A stretch of 64,000 nt of DNA from Bacteroidales bacterium. Its GTDB lineage: Bacteria > Bacteroidota > Bacteroidia > Bacteroidales > Paludibacteraceae. The translations under genes were made by a program, and so were the position numbers. The notes beneath the pieces were generated by a model that did no database searches, was not told where the DNA came from, and worked only from the letters and a program-made list of their open reading frames with translations. This document shows positions 27,174-35,377 of the stretch, one piece after another (within the stretch, counting starts at the first letter, position 1; the number at the start of each line of letters is the position of its first letter). The stretch lies in assembly GCA_015061115.1 (NCBI GenBank), contig SUXE01000003.1:220416-284415 (forward strand), read 5' to 3'.

Positions 27174-29678
27174 TTATTTTGTCACAACCAATTTCTTGAT
27201 TGCAGATTCTCCGTCGATAGTAGCTTTTACAAAGTAGATGCCTGTTGGAAGAGCCGATACATCAACTTTGGATTCGTCAGATTTAGCTACTTTGTCTCCA
27301 ATTGCGTTGAAGATGGCAACATCCTCTATCTCGCCTTCGCTGTAGATATAGATTGCAGTAGACGCTGGGTTAGGCACAATCGCAAAATCCTTCTTTGCGA
27401 TAGTCTCGACGTCGGCATTCTCTGTCGTGAATTTCAACCAGTCGATGTCTACCCAATCAGAATCGATTGTAAGTTTCAACACGTGTGTGCCTTTCTTCAA
27501 ATTGAATTTCTTGCTCTGTACCTGCTCGGCGTATGTGCCCCAGCTTCCTGTTTTCTCTACATTAACCGTGTAGTCGATCGAGTTGTCGTCCATAGAAAGA
27601 GAGAATTTTCCACTTGACCCACCTTCTCCTACACGGACTGTCAATTCATATTCGCCATCTACTTCAACATCTACAGTATACTTCATCCACTCGCCGCTCT
27701 GACAGTTACCTATGATGTATGCATTGCCGTCTTTCTTGATATCCACATCATCTGAACGATATTCGTTTGTATAGTCGTCGCAGCTATTGCCTGATGATAG
27801 ATCATACCAAGCCACATTGCTGCCTCCTTCGTCGTAGTTCTCAGCTTCAATTGTTCCAGGTAGTTTTGCGGCCACTCCCTTGTATGGAGTAGATACCTTT
27901 GGCTCAATTGAAATGCCATCAGGACATTTACCGTCGAAATCAATCATTGTAAGCATCTTCTCTGCGTAACGTTTTCCAAATTCCTTGTAACCGTCGTGAG
28001 TGAAGTGTAGACGGTCGCTCTCTCCTGGAATGTTGCTTGAGCTGACTACTGCGCAATTGGAAATCTTGCTTGGAAGCTGTGCGATCACACTGTTGTGTCC
28101 TGCACAAGAACCGCCATCAAGCATCTGTCCAACAAGGATAGGTGTCTTCTTAGGGTCAAGATTAAGCTCATTGCAAAGGTTGTCGTAGAAAGTCTGAACC
28201 ATGGTCAACCACTCCTGCTTGCCGTTGTCTGTCTCTCCCTGATGTACGATGATACCTTTGATCACTCCCGTCTCCTGAGCGATCTTTGCACATTTCACGA
28301 TTCTCTCGTATGGGTTGTTGTCATACTCTTTCGCCATATTCTTGAACCAGTCAGCCTCTCCACTGATGTAGCTTTTGCACTGGTTTGGATCGAACACCTT
28401 GAAACTAGCTCCTGCAATCGCAACAGGAATGATACCAATAGATATGCATTCAGGAACTCCGTCAGCCATTGTACGAACGAAGTTGTCGGCAAGTGAATAA
28501 CCTGCACTTGGAGCACACATAGGAGGCACTGCTGGAATCCATGTTCCTACATTACCACGGCTATTGGCTGTACTCATCATCTTTATACGGTCGTTAGCAA
28601 CTTTGTCTGAAGACTGAACCTGTGCATTTCCCCACATGTTAGACTGACCGATTGCAATGTATACTTGAAGGGCCTCTTTTGCGTCACCGCTACCTGGTTC
28701 ATCACCTCCGCCTGGTTCGTCACCTCCGCCTTGTTCGCCTTTCTCCGAACGGATTTTGTTGAAGAACTTGATCATCTCATCTGTGTAGTCGCCGTTCACC
28801 TGATGACCATGACCTGGGTTGTACCACTCAACGTAAACGCCAGCTGCCTTAAGTTTGTTGGCATACTTCTCACCCTCACAGCTTGGCACGATATTATCTG
28901 TAGTACCATGGCATATCATGTGAGGTGCGTCTTTTGAGTCGACGTATGTGTTAGTAGCAAGAGACGCATGCTTGTCAGGACACTGCTGTGGACCGCATCC
29001 GCCGACCATATCGTTCTCTGGAGACATATTGATAGGATTGCCACATGATTTGTCTCTACAGTCGACAGGACCAGACCAGTCGCAGACAGCGTCGACTCTA
29101 CTGCTCTCGCTTGTGAATTTTCCAAGGTTTCCTTCGATGTCAATTGATACGCTACCAACATTCACCATTTTTTCACCGTTAGTGACACCCATCATAGAAG
29201 CCAAGTGACCACCTGAAGAGAATCCTGAGATGCCGATGAAAGAGTCGTCGATTTTAAGATCCTCCTTGTTTCCACGAAGATAACGTACAACAGCTTTGAT
29301 ATCGTTGATCTGAGCTGGCCACAAAGCGTCGTTGTATGTTCTGTGGTTAGGAGTGACGAAGATATAACCTGCATCCAACGCAGCCTTGCCGACAGTTCCG
29401 TGGTCTGCTGAACCCTTGCTGTTGTTGCTTCCCCATGCACTACCATAGATATGGATGATGACGTTGTGAGTAGCCTTGCCGTCGTTAGGATAGTAGATGT
29501 CCAGTTTATGGCCGACATGGTTGTCTCCTACATAGTCGATGTCTGTTTTACTTGTGTAACTTGATAGAGTGCCCGAACCAGCACCTCCACCTCCACCAAA
29601 GTCGATGCCTCCAAATTGTCCGAAGGTCATTGTACAACTGGCAAGAATAGCCAGAAAAGAAGTAATGATTTTTTTCAT
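27174..29678 (-). CDS. Secreted esterase-CE6 esterase-CBM6 protein with T9SS tail
   Basis: 834 residues. Signal peptide about 1-20 and Gly-rich stretch; BD-FAE-like esterase about 40-312 (Ser154, Asp261, His292), over 90 percent alike to that of the neighbouring gene by eye. A Gly/Asp/Glu linker leads to an SGNH-type domain (about 336-580) with GQSNMWG (Ser346), HQGETD (479-484) and DRLHF (Asp555, His558), the CE6/SASA pattern of acetyl xylan esterases. Then a CBM6 (about 607-751: LPGTIEAENYDEGGS, SGEWMKYTVDV, GTHVLKLTI) and a T9SS sorting domain (about 766-834: VPNPAST, LPTGIYFVK, KKLVVTK). No GH11 is present. Two different esterases on one chain suggest complete debranching of acetylated, perhaps feruloylated, xylan to help the two xylanases next door. 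Confidence 0.88.
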   Translation of the reverse strand: MKKIITSFLAILASCTMTFGQFGGIDFGGGGGAGSGTLSSYTSKTDIDYVGDNHVGHKLDIYYPNDGKATHNVIIHIYGSAWGSNNSKGSADHGTVGKAALDAGYIFVTPNHRTYNDALWPAQINDIKAVVRYLRGNKEDLKIDDSFIGISGFSSGGHLASMMGVTNGEKMVNVGSVSIDIEGNLGKFTSESSRVDAVCDWSGPVDCRDKSCGNPINMSPENDMVGGCGPQQCPDKHASLATNTYVDSKDAPHMICHGTTDNIVPSCEGEKYANKLKAAGVYVEWYNPGHGHQVNGDYTDEMIKFFNKIRSEKGEQGGGDEPGGGDEPGSGDAKEALQVYIAIGQSNMWGNAQVQSSDKVANDRIKMMSTANSRGNVGTWIPAVPPMCAPSAGYSLADNFVRTMADGVPECISIGIIPVAIAGASFKVFDPNQCKSYISGEADWFKNMAKEYDNNPYERIVKCAKIAQETGVIKGIIVHQGETDNGKQEWLTMVQTFYDNLCNELNLDPKKTPILVGQMLDGGSCAGHNSVIAQLPSKISNCAVVSSSNIPGESDRLHFTHDGYKEFGKRYAEKMLTMIDFDGKCPDGISIEPKVSTPYKGVAAKLPGTIEAENYDEGGSNVAWYDLSSGNSCDDYTNEYRSDDVDIKKDGNAYIIGNCQSGEWMKYTVDVEVDGEYELTVRVGEGGSSGKFSLSMDDNSIDYTVNVEKTGSWGTYAEQVQSKKFNLKKGTHVLKLTIDSDWVDIDWLKFTTENADVETIAKKDFAIVPNPASTAIYIYSEGEIEDVAIFNAIGDKVAKSDESKVDVSALPTGIYFVKATIDGESAIKKLVVTK

Positions 29679-29718
29679 GACAAAAAATATTAGTATTAGA
29701 TTGTTGTGTTAGATAGAG

Positions 29719-29726
29719 CAAAGATA
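29719..29726 (-). promoter_or_regulatory. -7 box of the CE6 gene
   Basis: TATCTTTG on the minus strand, 40 bp before the start codon; no clear -33 TTG. Confidence 0.6.
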
Positions 29727-29746
29727 TAGAAACATTTTTCCTTTGA

Positions 29747-29787
29747 TGTGTAAAAAAACGTGCAATGCTTAACATTTTTTCTTTTTT
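29747..29787 (-). promoter_or_regulatory. Shared upstream box, copy 3
   Basis: Minus strand: AAAAGAAAAAATGTTA, four bases, TTGCACGTTTTTTTACACA, then TCAAAG. It is the most diverged copy (TCGTTA reads TGTTA) but keeps the 39 bp distance from TTGC to the -7 box. The TTTAGACGGA sequence just beyond is also shared with copy 2. Confidence 0.65.
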
Positions 29788-30076
29788 AGACGGACCGTCC
29801 TTTTTTTTATATCTACTAATGTATTTATAATACTAAATTTTATATTCTTCCTATGAGGTCGTAGATAGAAAATATATTTGTCATGCATATTATGTACTTT
29901 AGACGGTATATGTTATATTTATTAATCTGCTTATGAAAAGATGGAATATTAGTGAATCAAAAATAATAGGATGCTTTTTTTGCAAATTTGAGTATCTTTG
30001 TGAGAAAATTAATAGCTGTATTTAGAATATATGTAGCCTTCATATAAAAGAAAGATATAATAAATTGCGTTAAAAT

Positions 30077-31043
30077 ATGAACAATAACGAAAAAGAGGGG
30101 TCTCCTAGATTGAAAGGAATAGATGCGGTTGCTGGTATTATGATTTTAGATATGATTTCATATCATTGCTATTCTTTACCTTTTCATGTTTATTTGAGTT
30201 TTTTTATGCCATGGTTCTTTTTCAAATCAGGAATGTTTTATAAACGTCAATGTATTAAGGATTGTATTAAAAAGTCTGCAAATAAACTTTTGTATCCGTT
30301 CTTCACTTTTACAATTTTAGGATATTTGGTTTATGTTATAATTTTTTTGATGGAAGGAAATCATGATTGGACCGATTACTTTGTTATCCCGTTAAAAGAA
30401 TTATTTTTTGATGGATCTGTGTATGGAAATAAACCTTTATGGTTTTTATTTTCTTTTTTTGTTGTCCAAGTGATTTTTTTCGATTGTGGAAAACAATCTG
30501 AAATATCCTATGCTAATTATAATTCCAGCTGTCATTTTTGTTTACATATTGTATTTGCATGATAATCCATTGCCAAGATATTTTGGAAATATAAGTTCAG
30601 GATTGGTGTTTTACACATTGGGTTACGTTTTACGAAACATACAATTCATGTCATTTGTTAGTGTGACGTCTATTGTAATATATCTATTATTTGCTGTTTT
30701 CGGAATCACATTCGTGGATATGTTTCCTAATACTTTGGAACAAGGAATTTATTTGCTTTGGTTTATATTTGCTATTGCAGGCTGTATTACTTTCAATTCA
30801 ATTTTTGAAAAAATCCCTTATAAGTTCAAGTTTTTTTCTTGGGTAGGAAAGAATTCAATGATATTATATTTGACTCATTTTATGGTGATACGACTATATT
30901 ATGTTATTACAGAACCATTTGATATGAATGGCAAAGTGAGAATATTAGGGTTGTTTGCAACATTAGCTATTGTAGAATACTTCCTTGTGTTGTTATTTAA
31001 ATCTCCTAAAATGCAGTTTTTGTTAAAACCGATAAAAAAATAA
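30077..31043 (+). pseudogene. Acyltransferase 3 family membrane protein, frameshifted
   Basis: Two overlapping frames together make one protein of about 320 residues with roughly ten membrane helices. The first frame (30077-30562) has an acyltransferase-3 start (KGIDAVAGIMILDMISYHCY), the second (from about 30474) carries the rest (FYTLGYVLR, WVGKNSMILYLTHFMV). The shift falls at a run of seven T (30474-30480); six T would read VIFSIVENNLKYPML in one frame. It could be a sequencing error, a recent inactivation or a slippage switch. Such enzymes acylate sugars on surface glycans. Very AT-rich compared with its neighbours, hinting at transfer. Confidence 0.7.
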
Positions 31044-31119
31044 TTCTTCTGTTTATTGAGTAAAATTTTGTTTTTATTCTGTGTTGACATAGACAAAAGA
31101 ATGTAGAATAATTAAATAA

Positions 31120-31166
31120 AAAGCCATTTCAGAGATTTCATTAAGTTTGACTCTGAAATGGCTTTT
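31120..31166. terminator. Bidirectional terminator between acyltransferase and RCC1-repeat gene
   Basis: AAGCCATTTCAGAG ... CTCTGAAATGGCTTTT: a perfect 14 bp stem with a 16-17 base loop, flanked by A and T runs, so it can serve both converging genes. Confidence 0.8.
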
Positions 31167-31224
31167 CTTATCAGACAAAGAAGAATATTTAGAAAGTCTT
31201 AAATAAATGAGGAAATACCTTCTT

Positions 31225-33681
31225 TTATTTGCTTAAAATGTACTTCTTTCCATCTTTGATATAGATTGTCTTTGGCTGTACATTTACAATCTTCCGTCCA
31301 AAGATATCAAACTTGTCTCCATCAACAGTCTCATTTCCACTTGGAATCGTTCTGCAAGGTGTGTTTTCTGTTTCTATGTTTGTTGTCAATTTTACAGCAC
31401 ACTTGGATGTTTCAATGTTTGTAAATATCAAATCATAGTAGCAATTTTTGTTGCCTTCATGTGACATATCATAAGAATTGGCTGTGCAACCCACCCATTC
31501 TATGCCTGTATTATTTATATCTATAATAGGCTTTTTAAATAGTGGACTATTAGAATTTTGCTCAGGACAACTCTGTGTGAATATTTGTAAATTGCCATCT
31601 ACGTTCATACCTATGACGTAGAACCCGTTGTTTGGAATCTCAAATTCGCATTCCACTGTGCATTCTGTGCCTTTGTCGTCCACTGTAAAACCTTGTGCTT
31701 TTCCTTTTGAGATTAGTTCCATATCTATAGCTTGAGTTGTATTGTCAAGTCTTGCACGGTATAATGCAGGAGTTATGCTGATTTGTGTTTCGCCTATATA
31801 ACTCTTGAATTTAACCTTGAATGAACTAAGGGTTGCAGTATTAACTGACGTGACAATCATTCCATTACTCATGAAAGCATCCGTTTGGGCTTTGTTGAAG
31901 TCTTCCTGTGAAAATAATGTTGTCTGCTTTACCTCTTTTGCCCATACATTTACTTTCTTCTCTTCGATTGAAACCAATGAGCCAGGAACAGAGATTATGT
32001 TTTCTCCTATATTGATAGCCAACGTATCTATTGGTTTTGTGCAATCTTCGTCTCCATACAAGATGACGTTTGTTTCTTCTTCAGTTAAAATTCTAAATGA
32101 AAAATCAAGATCTTTTATGTTTGTTGTATCTGTCAACAAAATGTCGTTGTCTATATTTTCAAAAGTGAATTTGTTCTGTTTTACATAAACGTAATCTGAT
32201 ATAGAAGAACATAAACTATCATAAGGAGACATTACAACTTTGTATTCTCCCTCTTTGTCGACATTGCAAATGATAGTTGTGTCTGCCAACTTATCGCCGT
32301 TGAAATACCAATTTAATGAAAAATCTTTGTTACCGAGCACTGATGAAGTAAGAGCTGATACTGCAGTGCTTCCATCTCCACATGTCGTAACTGTGTCTTC
32401 TAACAAGCGAACGTTAGGGCAAAGTGTTGCTAATTCGCAATCGAAAGACATTGGGTGAAGGTAGCGTATAGTTGTAGAGTCTGATCCTACACCACATTGT
32501 CCAAGATCGTTAAGTCCGAATGCAAAATATTGGTTTTTGTTATTGACGACGTAACCGAAATTGCCTCCACATTCAATTGCCACGGCATCATTAACTATAG
32601 ATCCGTCTTCGTATGTGAGGAAGATAGGCATGATTAAACTTAGGCTTAATGTGTCTGCTCCTGCTACTCCGTTTTTTTCATCGTTGCTTCCCCAGTAAAG
32701 AAGATATCCGTCGAATGTTACAGCGGCTCCATATCCTCTACCTCCATCGATTTGCTTTACATTGCTAAGGTAGTCCAACCCACTTATTTTTGCGTAGTCT
32801 CCTGCTACAATTGGATTAGCATACATTGACTCTCGTAGCACCCCAGTGCCGGCACATCCGTTCCAGGCTCCTCTTCCCCATCCGTATGCTTTACCGTCCT
32901 TTGTGACAGCGAATGAAGAATTGTTTCCGGAACCTATGGCTACGACATCTTTTAATGGCACCATTGTCTTTTCTAACAAGACTGGGTTCAGTTTATTTGT
33001 GTATTCTTCTGTCCCATCTGAACCATGCCCATCCCAATTGCCTGCACTATATAACATTCCGTCGGCAGTTAAGGCGAAAAAGGAATTATCTCCTGCACAA
33101 ATATCAATAACCTTTTTTTGTAGGTTCTCTTGTCCTATTATGGCGGTGTCTATATGGATGAAATCTTTTGACATGACAACGTTGCCATCGTTTTGTAGAG
33201 CAATGAATCCATAGGTGGCACCTGCAACTTTTTTTACATTTCCTAAATATTTTCCACCAAGGGTGCCGTCTTCGTTGTATCCTTTAGTTTGTTCGCATTC
33301 AATGGGAGCTATTTTTGAATATAGGAGAGAATCTGTTGATGTCATTCCCCAATAGTAAAGTACTCCTTTGTCTGAGATACCCAAGAATGTTGTTCCAGAG
33401 CCTGCATCAACTTGTGTTAATTTTATGCCTTTAGTATCTACTAGCATTGGTATGGAGTAATAGCTTTTATTGACATATCCTGCAGCGGTTGTGTCAAGTC
33501 CAAGAAAATTGATGATGGTAGAGTCTAATTTGTTTACATTTTTTCCTCCCCATGCGTAAACTTTGTTGTCCTTGCAGAGGGCAACACTAGTCGCTGATCC
33601 TCCACTTATAGGCATTGTTGTGGCTTGTGAAATGCCTGCAAGTAATACCGAACTTGAAAGAAGTAGTTTTTTTAATTCCAT
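31225..33681 (-). CDS. Secreted RCC1-repeat (beta-propeller) protein
   Basis: 818 residues. Signal peptide about 1-20 (MELKKLLLSSSVLLAGISQA). Residues about 25-410 hold six or more RCC1-type repeats with the pattern A-x-T-x-D/K-G-x-x-Y-x-W/F-G (VYAWGGKN, VLYYWGM, AYGWGRGAW, YLLYWGSN, YFAFGLNDLGQCGVG), forming a propeller. An Ig/PKD-like stretch follows (about 415-510), then beta-rich domains. The C-terminus DIFGRKI...IYIKDGKKYILSK resembles a short variant of the T9SS sorting tail but lacks the PNP motif. Bacterial RCC1-like proteins are usually adhesins or surface scaffolds; ligand unknown. It may be exported with the xylan enzymes. Confidence 0.7.
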   Translation of the reverse strand: MELKKLLLSSSVLLAGISQATTMPISGGSATSVALCKDNKVYAWGGKNVNKLDSTIINFLGLDTTAAGYVNKSYYSIPMLVDTKGIKLTQVDAGSGTTFLGISDKGVLYYWGMTSTDSLLYSKIAPIECEQTKGYNEDGTLGGKYLGNVKKVAGATYGFIALQNDGNVVMSKDFIHIDTAIIGQENLQKKVIDICAGDNSFFALTADGMLYSAGNWDGHGSDGTEEYTNKLNPVLLEKTMVPLKDVVAIGSGNNSSFAVTKDGKAYGWGRGAWNGCAGTGVLRESMYANPIVAGDYAKISGLDYLSNVKQIDGGRGYGAAVTFDGYLLYWGSNDEKNGVAGADTLSLSLIMPIFLTYEDGSIVNDAVAIECGGNFGYVVNNKNQYFAFGLNDLGQCGVGSDSTTIRYLHPMSFDCELATLCPNVRLLEDTVTTCGDGSTAVSALTSSVLGNKDFSLNWYFNGDKLADTTIICNVDKEGEYKVVMSPYDSLCSSISDYVYVKQNKFTFENIDNDILLTDTTNIKDLDFSFRILTEEETNVILYGDEDCTKPIDTLAINIGENIISVPGSLVSIEEKKVNVWAKEVKQTTLFSQEDFNKAQTDAFMSNGMIVTSVNTATLSSFKVKFKSYIGETQISITPALYRARLDNTTQAIDMELISKGKAQGFTVDDKGTECTVECEFEIPNNGFYVIGMNVDGNLQIFTQSCPEQNSNSPLFKKPIIDINNTGIEWVGCTANSYDMSHEGNKNCYYDLIFTNIETSKCAVKLTTNIETENTPCRTIPSGNETVDGDKFDIFGRKIVNVQPKTIYIKDGKKYILSK

Positions 33682-33782
33682 ATGTTTTGGTTATATTATA
33701 CATTTTATGTGTAACATCTTGAAACACAACAGTCATAAAGACAGAATGTCACAATTCGATGTTGGATGAAATATTTGTTGTG

Positions 33783-33790
33783 CAAAAATA
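33783..33790 (-). promoter_or_regulatory. -7 box of the RCC1-repeat gene
   Basis: TATTTTTG on the minus strand, about 101 bp before the start codon. The shared xylan-gene box is not present here. Confidence 0.45.
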
Positions 33791-33889
33791 AGTTTTGATT
33801 CTAGCCATAGCTCATTATTGTCGTTAATTTTTGTTAAAAGTAGAGATGAAAACATTATGTGTCAGATAGCATGATGTAAATGAAATAAA

Positions 33890-33922
33890 ATAAAAAGAGA
33901 CGCGATTTTCATCACGTCTCTA
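33890..33922 (-). terminator. Terminator of the OmpP1/FadL-like gene
   Basis: AGAGACGcGATTTTCATCaCGTCTCT hairpin, followed on the minus strand by TTTTTATTTT, 28 bp after the stop codon. Confidence 0.75.
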
Positions 33923-33950
33923 AAATATATTTTTATTAATAAATCTATGA

Positions 33951-35276
33951 TTAGAAGTGGAAACCGAATGAAAGCATGAAATGGTTGCTTCCGTGCTTTA
34001 GATCACCAATTTCGTTTGCATATGTAGAAACAAGATTGGTTCTTTCCTCATCGATTGGTTGCTGAAGCATATATTGTACAGTTGAAAGTTTGCGGATATA
34101 TGCGAAATCAATGTATGCGACTCTTCCACTGTATCCAAAACCTGCACTGATGTACTGACGTAATTTAGGAGAAGTGAACGAATAAAATGGTCCGTAGTAA
34201 TACTCACCTTCCTCGTCCTCATCCCAATAATCGCCAGAATATGCACCTCCTAACATCTCAATCTTGTCGCATGCCTCTTTTGCTTCAAGCACAGGTGCTG
34301 AGCAAACTGCATATCCTGCACGTAGATCCAATCCACCGATGATATTGACTTCAGCACCGACTTTCAAAGTATGCTGAGTTTTGCATATTTCTTTGATGTT
34401 CTCTTCAAGCAATCTCATCTTCAAGTTTGCAAACTCACCCCACATTCTTGTGTAGTTTCTCATTGAGTAGTCGAGTCCGATATTAGCTCTGTCTCCAACC
34501 ATGAATCCCAATTGAGCGGAGAATTTCATTGGAGTGTGGATTTTATAAGGGTAGTCATCACGTGTCTTGTTGAATGACCATGTCTCGTCAATGTTGTAAA
34601 GGGTTGGAGTCTGGAGACCAACACCTACGCGCATGAAATCAGTTGGTTGATAAAGCAAACCGACATTGAAGTTACAGCCTGCTCCGTTTGCCTCTGAGAA
34701 AAAATTATCTGTGTATTGATCATCTTTGTAGATGTTAGACTTCTCAAAGCGCATGTCTGTGATTCCTACTGCGACACCGAAATAGAATTGGTTGTTGATG
34801 TTGCCTGCGTATGCAAAGTTGACAACATCTGTTCCTCCTTCTTCGTGGTCGTTTGTTGTTGAATTGTATGTTCTGTCTTTTAGGAACATATCACTGTCGT
34901 ATGTGCGGTTGCGGTTGTAAGATATAGCAAGAGCCGACGATACGTAACCACTACTGTTGTGTTCAATGTTGAAAAGTAGGGATGCATCACTTACTGCGAA
35001 TGAACACTGACCGTCATTGTTCGAGTAAAGGTCAAATGTCAAGCCGATGTCTGATTTTGTTCCTGCTGCAATGCTAGCCGCATTGTCTTTCAACGCACTA
35101 GTGACACCTCCGATAGCACCCATGGCTCCACCCATACCTGCGTAGCGAGCAGATCCTAGTGTCGGGTCTTCCAAACTGAGGTTAAGTAATTTGTATGCGT
35201 TAATGTCTTGTGCATTCGCTATTGTCGCTGACAATGCTGTGGCGCACAATGCTATTCCAAAATATCCTATCTTCAT
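33951..35276 (-). CDS. OmpP1/FadL-like outer-membrane protein
   Basis: 441 residues. Signal peptide about 1-22 (MKIGYFGIALCATALSATIANA). The start of the mature part (ARYAGMGGAMGAIGGVTSALKDNAASIA) matches the conserved N-terminal hatch segment of OmpP1/FadL/TodX porins, which take up hydrophobic compounds. The rest is alternating beta strands ending in HFMLSFGFHF, with a terminal aromatic. It has its own promoter and terminator, so it is a single-gene unit. Substrate unknown. Confidence 0.8.
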   Translation of the reverse strand: MKIGYFGIALCATALSATIANAQDINAYKLLNLSLEDPTLGSARYAGMGGAMGAIGGVTSALKDNAASIAAGTKSDIGLTFDLYSNNDGQCSFAVSDASLLFNIEHNSSGYVSSALAISYNRNRTYDSDMFLKDRTYNSTTNDHEEGGTDVVNFAYAGNINNQFYFGVAVGITDMRFEKSNIYKDDQYTDNFFSEANGAGCNFNVGLLYQPTDFMRVGVGLQTPTLYNIDETWSFNKTRDDYPYKIHTPMKFSAQLGFMVGDRANIGLDYSMRNYTRMWGEFANLKMRLLEENIKEICKTQHTLKVGAEVNIIGGLDLRAGYAVCSAPVLEAKEACDKIEMLGGAYSGDYWDEDEEGEYYYGPFYSFTSPKLRQYISAGFGYSGRVAYIDFAYIRKLSTVQYMLQQPIDEERTNLVSTYANEIGDLKHGSNHFMLSFGFHF

Positions 35277-35311
35277 AACTATCCGTTTTTATTTGTTATG
35301 TTTTGTTTATG

Positions 35312-35319
35312 CAAAGTTA
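35312..35319 (-). promoter_or_regulatory. -7 box of the OmpP1/FadL-like gene
   Basis: TAACTTTG on the minus strand, 35 bp before the start codon. Confidence 0.55.
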
Positions 35320-35377
35320 AAATATATTCTATAGGATACACTTGAATTAGTCTTAAATATCCTTAAAATAGAATAAA

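Larger units (their letters stand above)
29679..30076. other. Intergenic region between divergent CE6 and acyltransferase genes
   Basis: Contains the CE6 promoter and shared box, and on the plus strand a -7 box TATCTTTG at 29993-30000 for the acyltransferase. The remaining AT-rich stretch shows nothing recognisable. Confidence 0.6.

Noticed and set aside
19508..29678. Classical Sus-type polysaccharide utilization locus
   Set aside because: No SusC/SusD pair, HTCS regulator or GH43/GH10 gene was found in the window; the genes are individually promoted T9SS enzymes.
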